Below, in pieces: positions 57,450 to 64,000 of a DNA stretch of 64,000 nt (position 1 is the stretch's first letter; each line of letters begins with the position of its first letter). The position numbers were made by a program, and so were the translations under genes. The DNA comes from Yersinia mollaretii ATCC 43969. GTDB taxonomy: Bacteria; Pseudomonadota; Gammaproteobacteria; Enterobacterales; Enterobacteriaceae. The stretch spans positions 2,790,001 through 2,854,000 of the forward strand of contig NZ_CP054043.1 in assembly GCF_013282725.1 (NCBI RefSeq). The letters run 5' to 3'. Below the pieces are notes generated by a model, which saw only the letters and a list, made by a program, of their open reading frames with translations, ran no database searches and was not told the origin of the DNA.

Positions 57450-58382
57450 ATGGCAAAGGCCCTACCCCGTAGCGGGATTTTTGCGCTGCTTGCAGTCATG
57501 GTGGCAGCAGTTAGTGGTGTATCTCACGCGGCAGATACTGTCCGTGTTGGCTCAAAAATTGATACCGAAGGCTCATTGTTGGGTAACATTATTGTGCAGG
57601 TTCTGGATGCTAATGGGATAAAAACTACCAATAAATCACAGTTGGGTACAACCAAAGTGGTGCGTGGTGCTATCACTGCGGGTGAGATTGATATTTATCC
57701 TGAATATACCGGTAATGGTGCCTTTTTCTTCTCTGATGAAAAAGACCCCGCGTGGAAGGATAGTAAGGCGGGTTATGAAAAAGTAAAAGCGCTGGATTAC
57801 GAGAAAAATAAATTGGTGTGGCTCTCGCCCGCGCCAGCAAATAATACTTGGACCATTGCAGTGCGTCAGGATTTAGCCCAAGCGAATAATTTGAAAACGT
57901 TGGATGATCTCGGTAAATGGATTAACGCTGGCGGGAAATTCAAATTGGCGGCTTCTGCTGAGTTTATTGAGCGCCCTGACGCCTTACCTGCTTTTCAGCA
58001 AGCCTATGGCTTTAAATTGAATCAAGACCAGTTGTTGTCATTGGCGGGTGGCGATACTGCTGTGACGATTAAAGCCGCCGCTGAGCAAACCTCGGGGGTT
58101 AATGCTGCCATGGCATATGGGACAGATGGCCCGGTCGCCGCTTTGGGGTTGCAAACACTGGGAGACCCCAAAGGTGTGCAACCTATTTACGCGCCAACAC
58201 CGATTATTCGCGAAGCGACACTGAAAAAGTATCCAACCATACCTGAGTTACTCAATCCGGTATTTGCCACTCTTGATGGCCCGACATTACAAAAGCTGAA
58301 TGCGCGTATCGCGGTTGAAGGCCAGGATGCGAAAAAAGTGGCAGCCAATTACCTGAAAGAGAAAGGCTTCGTAAAAGGATAA
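57450..58382 (+). CDS. osmF: Osmoprotectant ABC transporter binding protein OsmF (YehZ)
   Basis: Periplasmic binding protein, 310 aa with signal peptide cleaved near residue 27 (VSHA/ADTV). It follows E. coli OsmF closely (VRVGSKIDTEGSLLGNII, DIYPEYTGNGAFFF, AMAYGTDGPVAALGLQTL). OsmF-YehYXW is a low-affinity glycine betaine-type system in E. coli, induced by RpoS. First gene of a four- or five-gene operon. Confidence 0.94.
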   Translation: MAKALPRSGIFALLAVMVAAVSGVSHAADTVRVGSKIDTEGSLLGNIIVQVLDANGIKTTNKSQLGTTKVVRGAITAGEIDIYPEYTGNGAFFFSDEKDPAWKDSKAGYEKVKALDYEKNKLVWLSPAPANNTWTIAVRQDLAQANNLKTLDDLGKWINAGGKFKLAASAEFIERPDALPAFQQAYGFKLNQDQLLSLAGGDTAVTIKAAAEQTSGVNAAMAYGTDGPVAALGLQTLGDPKGVQPIYAPTPIIREATLKKYPTIPELLNPVFATLDGPTLQKLNARIAVEGQDAKKVAANYLKEKGFVKG

Positions 58383-58488
58383 CTGTGTACGTTAGGGACG
58401 GCGCTATAGCCAGTTGTTTGTAGCGCCATCAAATACACAGGTAGTCAGCTATTGCGATAAAGATTACCTGTCATGGAGATGGATTTTT

Positions 58489-59643
58489 ATGGCTGTTAAA
58501 AACCGAGTTTTGCTAGCACTTATGATTTTGCTGGTTTTATCTGGGGTAGGGCTCTCTTTTGTCAGCCATGCGCCGAATCGGTTGATATCCGGGCAGGGAG
58601 TCTCGCTAACGTCGTTGTTCACTGGGCCGGTCTGGTGGTTGTTAGTTCCTGTGGTGATACTGTTTACCCTCGCCTTTTTTAAACAAAATAGTGTATTGCA
58701 TTGGTCTACCGTTTTATTTGCCGAAGTGCTGCTATTTGGCTTGCTGTTGCTGGCGGGAAGAACCGCCACACAACTAACAGGAGGTGAAGAGAGCCTCGCC
58801 CGCACCTCACTTGGTGGTGGGTTTTGGTTAATGAGTGGATTAAGCTTATTGATTGCTGTGGATAGCTTGTCCCGCGCCATTGTAAACCCTGTTTGGCGCA
58901 GTCTGGCCAATGTCTTGCTAGTTTTACCCGTAGTGATATTGCTGGCAACAGGGCAACTTGATCAACTGTCTTTATTGAAAGAGTACGCTAATCGTCAAGA
59001 CGTGTTTGATGATGCTCTATGGCAACACCTTCAGATTCTCTTGGCTACAGTCGTACCTGCCGTGCTTATTGGCATCCCCCTTGGCTTACTCTGTTTTCGC
59101 TCTCGCCGCTTTCAAGGCACTATCTTTTCAACATTAAACATTATCCAAACTATCCCATCAATTGCCTTGTTTGGCTTACTCATTGCACCTTTAGCAGGTC
59201 TGGCAGCAGCTATTCCATGGCTAGCTGAGCACGGCATTAGTGGTATTGGTCTGGCGCCGGCAATTGTGGCGCTGGTACTTTATGCACTATTACCGTTAGT
59301 GCGCAATGTGGTGGCGGGATTAGAGTCTGTTCCTGACAGTGTTGTAGAGTCAGCCCAAGGTATGGGAATGACACGCAGCCAGCTATTCTTTTGGGTGCAA
59401 ATCCCTATTGCGCTGCCACTCATTTTGTCTGGTATTCGAATTATTGCCGTGCAAACGGTGGGGCTAGCTGTAGTGGCCGCATTGATTGGTGCCGGTGGGT
59501 TAGGGGCGATCATGTTTCAAGGCCTGCTCAGTAGTGCTTTGGACTTAGTGCTACTGGGCGTGATACCCGTGATAGTGATGGCAGTCATGGTTGACTCACT
59601 GTTTAAATTCATCGTTATTTTTATGGATACTTCAAACCGATGA
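58489..59643 (+). CDS. yehY: Osmoprotectant ABC transporter permease YehY
   Basis: A 384 aa permease with an extended N-terminal membrane region (several spans before residue 165) followed by the binding-protein-dependent permease domain with the loop SVPDSVVESAQGMGMTRSQL. ATG 58489 after GGAG matches the E. coli start. Its stop overlaps yehX in ATGA. Confidence 0.92.
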   Translation: MAVKNRVLLALMILLVLSGVGLSFVSHAPNRLISGQGVSLTSLFTGPVWWLLVPVVILFTLAFFKQNSVLHWSTVLFAEVLLFGLLLLAGRTATQLTGGEESLARTSLGGGFWLMSGLSLLIAVDSLSRAIVNPVWRSLANVLLVLPVVILLATGQLDQLSLLKEYANRQDVFDDALWQHLQILLATVVPAVLIGIPLGLLCFRSRRFQGTIFSTLNIIQTIPSIALFGLLIAPLAGLAAAIPWLAEHGISGIGLAPAIVALVLYALLPLVRNVVAGLESVPDSVVESAQGMGMTRSQLFFWVQIPIALPLILSGIRIIAVQTVGLAVVAALIGAGGLGAIMFQGLLSSALDLVLLGVIPVIVMAVMVDSLFKFIVIFMDTSNR

Positions 59644-60578
59644 TTCATTTCCATCAGGTCAGTAAATATTTTGCCGGCAAACGGGCGGTAGACAACCTGA
59701 CGTTGCAGATTGCCAAAGGGGAGTTCACCGTACTGATTGGGACTTCTGGCTCTGGTAAGTCGACCACACTGAAGATGATTAACCGACTGATTGAGCACGA
59801 CGAAGGGGAGATCCATTTCGCTGGTGAAGAGATCCGTAACTATAAGCCTGAAGATATACGGCGGCGGATGGGGTATGCCATTCAATCTATAGGTTTATTT
59901 CCCCATTGGACTGTGGAGCGCAATATTGCCACTGTGCCACAGTTACTCAAATGGCCACAGGATCGTATCCGCCAGCGGGTTATTGAGTTACTCGAGTTAT
60001 TGCATCTGGACCCAGAACAATTCCTTCATCGCTATCCCCATCAGCTCTCAGGTGGGCAGCAGCAGCGGGTTGGTGTCGCTCGAGCTTTGGCCGCTGATCC
60101 GGAAGTTTTATTGATGGATGAACCATTTGGCGCGCTAGATCCCGTAACCCGAGCAGCGTTGCAGTTCGAAATTACCCGTATCCATCAATTATCGGGCCGG
60201 ACCATCGTGCTGGTCACCCATGATATTGATGAAGCGTTGAGTTTAGCTGACCGCATTGTCCTGATGGATGAAGGGAGAGTCATACAGCAAGGGACGCCGC
60301 TTGAAATGTTAACTCAACCCGCCAATGATTTTGTCCGTGATTTCTTTGGTCGTAGTGATCTCGGTATTAAGCTGCTATCACTGGGATGGGCTGAGCAACG
60401 GGTTAGGCGCGGTGAAACGTTTATTGGGTTGCCGATACTCGGTACGACCACTCTGCGTGAAGCGCTTTCCCTGTTTGTATCAAGGCAGACGGATAAATTA
60501 CCTGTTAGCGATGAGCATGGGCAGCCATTGGGCGTGCTCTATTTCTCTGATTTGGTAGCCGATAAGGGGGGCGTGTGA
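59640..60578 (+). CDS. yehX: Osmoprotectant ABC transporter ATP-binding protein YehX
   Basis: A 312 aa ATPase of the OpuA/ProV class with Walker [10 protein letters not shown], signature [15 protein letters not shown] and Walker [18 protein letters not shown]-terminal extension (about residues 240-310) with one CBS-like segment ends [20 protein letters not shown]. Overlaps with yehY and yehW (4 bases each) show tight coupling. Confidence 0.93.
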   Translation: MIHFHQVSKYFAGKRAVDNLTLQIAKGEFTVLIGTSGSGKSTTLKMINRLIEHDEGEIHFAGEEIRNYKPEDIRRRMGYAIQSIGLFPHWTVERNIATVPQLLKWPQDRIRQRVIELLELLHLDPEQFLHRYPHQLSGGQQQRVGVARALAADPEVLLMDEPFGALDPVTRAALQFEITRIHQLSGRTIVLVTHDIDEALSLADRIVLMDEGRVIQQGTPLEMLTQPANDFVRDFFGRSDLGIKLLSLGWAEQRVRRGETFIGLPILGTTTLREALSLFVSRQTDKLPVSDEHGQPLGVLYFSDLVADKGGV

Positions 60579-61405
60579 AACTTGGGGCGACCAAAGCCAG
60601 TCATATCAAGAGAGCAGTCTCTAAGCGCGAATCATTTCAGGTACTAAGTTGGTTAAAAGACCCACTCTGCTGGGCTGTGCTTCTGTTAGCGGGTCTAGTT
60701 TTTGGCATGACCTCCCTGCACAGTGTTTTCGCTGCACTATTTCCTGATCTCGATAGGCCCATTTATCTGCAAGATACATTTTGGTCACTGGTCGTCGTTC
60801 ACGTCATGCTGGTACTGGTTTCCAGTATCATCGCTGTTTTGATTGGCGTGGGTGCCGGAATTGCAATCACGCGCCCCGCAGGGAAAGAGTTTCGCTCAGT
60901 GGTCGAAACTGTTGTCGCAATGGGCCAAACTTTTCCACCGGTTGCCGTACTTGCCATCGCAGTACCTGTGATGGGGTTTAGCGAAAAACCTGCCATTATC
61001 GCTTTGGTGCTATATGGCCTATTACCAATCTTACAAGGCACGATTACCGGTATTGAGTCTGTTTCACGCGGTATCCGCGAGGTGGCTCAAGGGGTGGGAA
61101 TGAGTACCAGGCAGATTTTGTGGCGGGTTGAATTACCTCTTGCCGCACCTGTTATTGTTGCGGGTATTCGAACATCGGTCATTATCAATATTGGTACTGC
61201 TGCTATTGCCTCCACGGTCGGGACGAAAACGCTAGGTTCTCCCATTATTATTGGTCTAAGTGGCTTTAATACCGCTTATGTTATTCAGGGCGCGGTTGTT
61301 GTTGCTCTACTGGCAATAATTACGGATATGATTTTCTCTCGTTGGAGTCGACGGTTATCGCGTTGGCGCGAATTGCAAATGCTTCCCGTAGAGAACCGCG
61401 GCTGA
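60575..61405 (+). CDS. yehW: Osmoprotectant ABC transporter permease YehW
   Basis: A 276 aa second permease, starting at a GTG inside the yehX stop (GTGA). The coupling loop is [20 protein letters not shown], and the pore segment [20 protein letters not shown] is typical of OpuB/YehW. It is about 30 residues longer than the E. coli protein at the N terminus; a later start is possible. Confidence 0.92.
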   Translation: MKLGATKASHIKRAVSKRESFQVLSWLKDPLCWAVLLLAGLVFGMTSLHSVFAALFPDLDRPIYLQDTFWSLVVVHVMLVLVSSIIAVLIGVGAGIAITRPAGKEFRSVVETVVAMGQTFPPVAVLAIAVPVMGFSEKPAIIALVLYGLLPILQGTITGIESVSRGIREVAQGVGMSTRQILWRVELPLAAPVIVAGIRTSVIINIGTAAIASTVGTKTLGSPIIIGLSGFNTAYVIQGAVVVALLAIITDMIFSRWSRRLSRWRELQMLPVENRG

Positions 61406-61441
61406 TTATTTTTTTGTTGTTCTGATGAACAGTAGGAACCT

Positions 61442-62236
61442 ATGCTGATTTCACTTCCGATGTACGGTATTCAGCCGCAAGATATCCAGCCTTTTGGTCA
61501 ACTATTATTGCAGCAATTACATCGCTATGGTGTCACTACATCCGATCAGCAATTAGCCTGGCCCTCGGATTTACTGCAACACTGGCATGATCCCAATCTG
61601 CTTCTGAGCCAGACATGTGGCTTCCCTCTGGTGACCCTATTACAGCAACATGTGCAACTGGTCGGTGTATTCAGCTATCAATCACCTTATTGTACGGCAG
61701 AGTATTACCGCAGTTTAGTTGTGGTTCGAGCGGATGAAAAAGGGGAAACACTGGCCGATTTTCGGCACCGGCGAGTCGCGTATAACAGCATAGATTCTCA
61801 GTCTGGGTACAATGCTTTACGAGCTTTGATTACACCCTTGGCTATTAATGGGCGATTCTTTTCTCATGCATTAGCTTCTGGAAGCCATTATCAGTCAATT
61901 GAAATGATCCGACAGCAGCAGGCTGATATTGCTGCGATAGATTGTATTAGCTTCGCGTTATTACAACGGGCAAATCCATCCGTAGTTGCCGGATTAAAGA
62001 TCATAGCGCAAACAGAAGCCGCACCTGGGTTGCCGCTGATTACTTCGCTGTCGACATCCCCAGAGCAGATGACCCGTATAAGACAAGCAATCAATGACAC
62101 GGTCAATGCGCCGGAAGCCGCGTCAGCCAAGGATACATTATTGATTAAAGCATTTAGCGTATTACCTTGGTCAGCGTATGACGTCATTAAGCAGATGCAA
62201 GCAACCGCTTTTACATCGGGCGTAACAACACTTTAA
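61442..62236 (+). CDS. PhnD-like ligand-binding protein without signal peptide
   Basis: A 264 aa protein with the type II periplasmic-binding fold signature of the PhnD family (SLVVVRADEKGETLADFRHR, NSIDSQSGYNALR and IAAIDCISFALL). The mature-like sequence begins at once (MLISLPMYGIQPQDI), and an in-frame TAG four codons upstream rules out a longer start, so it should stay in the cytosol. AGGAA precedes the ATG. It lies 36 bp after yehW and is probably in the osmF operon. Ligand and role unknown. Confidence 0.8.
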   Translation: MLISLPMYGIQPQDIQPFGQLLLQQLHRYGVTTSDQQLAWPSDLLQHWHDPNLLLSQTCGFPLVTLLQQHVQLVGVFSYQSPYCTAEYYRSLVVVRADEKGETLADFRHRRVAYNSIDSQSGYNALRALITPLAINGRFFSHALASGSHYQSIEMIRQQQADIAAIDCISFALLQRANPSVVAGLKIIAQTEAAPGLPLITSLSTSPEQMTRIRQAINDTVNAPEAASAKDTLLIKAFSVLPWSAYDVIKQMQATAFTSGVTTL

Positions 62237-62359
62237 AGAGGGATATACCCACTGTATATCAAGGTATTGGGATATATCGAGGCATTGGGGCCGTAGCGGT
62301 GACGAGTATGTTGGTAACAGACATAATGACAACAGATGTCGCTATAGCGGGGATTTTTT

Positions 62360-62400
62360 CATGAATCACACGGGGTAATGATTGCTCCGTGTGATTCATG
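62360..62400. terminator. 14 bp perfect inverted repeat after the PhnD-like gene
   Basis: CATGAATCACACGG (62360-62373) and CCGTGTGATTCATG (62387-62400) pair perfectly around a 13 nt loop. TTTTTT lies immediately left of the stem, not right, so the hairpin is not a textbook terminator for the plus strand. It sits 4 bp from the next minus-strand stop. Confidence 0.6.
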
Positions 62401-62404
62401 GGCA

Positions 62405-62593
62405 CTACGGAGACTCTTGGCCATTGTTCGATAAGCCCGCAGGGCCAATATCAGACAGTGGGGAGGATTCTGTCGTTTCAGTTTCATGTGGGGTGGTCGA
62501 ACGAGTATAGATGTTCAGCCCGGCGAGAAAAACGCCGCCTAATGAACTCAGAGCCATTATCGCAATCAGGATAATGAGTGCTTTTCTCAGCAT
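62405..62593 (-). CDS. Small membrane-anchored protein (62 aa)
   Basis: Starts MLRKALIILIAIMALSSLGG, a single basic-flanked hydrophobic helix (residues 4-26), followed by a Thr/Ser/Pro-rich polar tail. It could be an inner-membrane anchored protein of unknown function. A GTG at 62605 would add four residues; neither start has a strong SD, so confidence is moderate. Confidence 0.5.
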   Translation of the reverse strand: MLRKALIILIAIMALSSLGGVFLAGLNIYTRSTTPHETETTESSPLSDIGPAGLSNNGQESP

Positions 62594-62680
62594 AATTATT
62601 TTCACTTTTTATCTAACCAGCGGGAATTATAGCCTGTTCACTCAATGAAACAACTGTGTTGCATTCTTGATGCGAAGAGA

Positions 62681-63571
62681 TTAACGCGGTTTGAACAGAA
62701 ATTTCCCCAATGTGACCAATACCACTGCAGAAACAATAACGGCCAATGCACACCATTCGGTTGTCGACAAACTTTCACCAGCAAAACCGATACCCAGTAA
62801 CACAGCAACCACGGGATTCACATAGGCGTAGCTCGTTGCCACCGCCGGACGGACATTCTTCAGTAAGAACATATACGCACTGATGGCGAGCATTGAGCCG
62901 AAAACAATTAAGTACAGCAATGAAAGAATGCCGCCCATACTTGGCATTTGGTTCAGCTCTTCGCCACTTAAGGTACTGGCGACTAACAGCACCACCCCTG
63001 CAACCAACATCTGCGCAGCACCGGACATTGCACCACTTGGCAGTGCCAGACGTGAACTCCAGACCGAACCAAATGCCCAGCTCGCAGAAGCCAGTAATAT
63101 CAGGACTGCGCCCATTGGGTTACCCAATAAGTTACTGCCAGTATTCAGCAAGATAATCCCGACCAGCCCGAGTGCAATCCCCGACCATTCCAGTTTTGTG
63201 TTTCGCATACCCCATAACATACTGAAACATAGAGTGAATAGCGGTACGGTTGCGACCATGACGGCGGCAATACCAGAAGGGACGTGCTGATGTTCGGCGA
63301 TGGTGACCAGCCCATTGCCGATCGCCAATAATAAGATGCCGATTGCACTGGCCCCCATCCATTGACGTAATGTGGGTAGGGCATGTCCTCGAATGGCAAG
63401 GAAGCTAAACAGCAACACCCCAGCGATCAGGTAGCGTAAGCCCGCCATCATCAGTGGCGGCCAGCTCTCCACACCGATACGAATGACCAGATAGGTTGAA
63501 CCCCAGACGAAATATAAGGTGAAAAGTGAACCGATCAGTAACCACAGATTACGGCTATTTTGCTTTGGCAT
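62681..63571 (-). CDS. yedA: EamA/DMT-family transporter YedA
   Basis: A 296 aa inner-membrane protein of ten spans, built from two EamA halves. It closely follows E. coli YedA (YLVIRIGVESWPPLMMAGLR, GNGLVTIAEHQHVPSGIAAV, SYAYVNPVVAVLLGIG). Substrate unknown; relatives export amino acids or metabolites. It is divergent from the partial gene at the window end. Confidence 0.93.
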   Translation of the reverse strand: MPKQNSRNLWLLIGSLFTLYFVWGSTYLVIRIGVESWPPLMMAGLRYLIAGVLLFSFLAIRGHALPTLRQWMGASAIGILLLAIGNGLVTIAEHQHVPSGIAAVMVATVPLFTLCFSMLWGMRNTKLEWSGIALGLVGIILLNTGSNLLGNPMGAVLILLASASWAFGSVWSSRLALPSGAMSGAAQMLVAGVVLLVASTLSGEELNQMPSMGGILSLLYLIVFGSMLAISAYMFLLKNVRPAVATSYAYVNPVVAVLLGIGFAGESLSTTEWCALAVIVSAVVLVTLGKFLFKPR

Positions 63572-63862
63572 AGTTATTCAATAAGAAAAGGGCAGTAAAA
63601 CAGAGATGCACCAGTAAACATGAGAATAGTGTCCGTAGGCAAAGGTTTTTATCGTTTTTTTACGTTTTAATTTTCCGTCTAAAATTTACGCTAAAACAGG
63701 GGCTTATTCTTGAAGTTGAGGGTGGGTGGGCGGATAAGCAGTGACAAAATCTAGGCTTTCCATGCAAGCTAAAAATGCTTCAGGCATGATGCATAAAGCT
63801 CGAATCAACGCTTAGGGATGACTTTGTATCTATTTCTGACTATCAGACGAGGCGAATAATTT

Positions 63863-64000
63863 ATGGCTGTAATCTCTTTATCCCAGAGGCGCTTATTGGG
63901 TATTAACCCCATCTTTTTGGGAGGTTTTTACACTGGGCTAATGCTGCTATTGATGCTGTTTGCTGTGCCTGCTGATGCCGCGCAAAATGAGTATGCTTTT
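63863..64000 (+). CDS. Start of an unidentified gene with N-terminal signal/anchor (partial)
   Basis: Forty-six codons run off the window: a basic start (MAVISLSQRRLLG), a hydrophobic segment (FYTGLMLLLMLFAVPADAA) and possible cleavage after ADA. The product is probably exported or membrane-anchored. Too little is visible to name it. The ATG has a weak SD (GAGGCGA, about 10 bases upstream). Confidence 0.6.
   Translation, partial: MAVISLSQRRLLGINPIFLGGFYTGLMLLLMLFAVPADAAQNEYAF

Overview
This 64 kb window is chromosomal DNA of a gammaproteobacterium of the Yersinia group. Nearly every gene has an enterobacterial counterpart. The class IV adenylate cyclase at 40124 closely resembles the one known from Yersinia pestis, and several intergenic palindromes look like the dispersed repeats of yersiniae. 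The species cannot be fixed by reading alone. I see no rRNA, tRNA, prophage, complete insertion sequence or CRISPR array.

The gene order is a mosaic of three Escherichia coli neighbourhoods. (1) 1-9550: end of cvpA, purF, ubiX, the histidine/basic amino acid transporter hisJQMP, yfcH, an EAL-domain protein, yfcE and yfcD. (2) 9633-34201: ybhA, pgl, the divergent biotin genes bioA and bioBFCD, an orphan degenerate urtE-like ATPase gene, uvrB, a VF530-type gene, yvcK (ybhK), moaACDE without moaB, ybhL, a 0.8 kb structured repeat element, the exporter genes ybhGFSR with their TetR regulator cecR, and rhlE. (3) 34404 to the end: dusC, pbpG, dld, yehS, osmF-yehYXW and yedA. In this third block, accessory genes are spaced between the E. 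coli-like anchors: an unknown exported protein, small membrane proteins, cyaB, yajD, a Suppressor-of-fused-like protein, yeaQ, a phosphonate-type transporter phnCDEE, a complete urea transporter urtABCDE, sseA, a Gfo/Idh/MocA oxidoreductase and a membrane desaturase.

The most informative part of the window is the regulatory DNA. Sigma-54 (-24/-12) promoters with pairs of NtrC-like sites 22 bp apart lie upstream of both hisJQMP and urtABCDE, so both uptake systems probably answer to nitrogen limitation. A Pho box precedes phnCDEE. moaA has a ModE-like operator followed by a molybdenum cofactor riboswitch. bioA and bioB share a BirA operator, and uvrB has a LexA box and a DnaA-box pair. These are sequence matches, not experiments.

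The main oddities are an ABC ATPase left alone beside bioD with a broken signature motif and a coupling junction to a lost upstream gene; an inverted-repeat-bounded, hairpin-rich element with 84 bp tandem repeats at 25781-26575; a long palindromic element between pgl and bioA; and a compatible-solute transporter operon ending in a PhnD-like protein with no signal peptide, preceded by a desaturase and an oxidoreductase.
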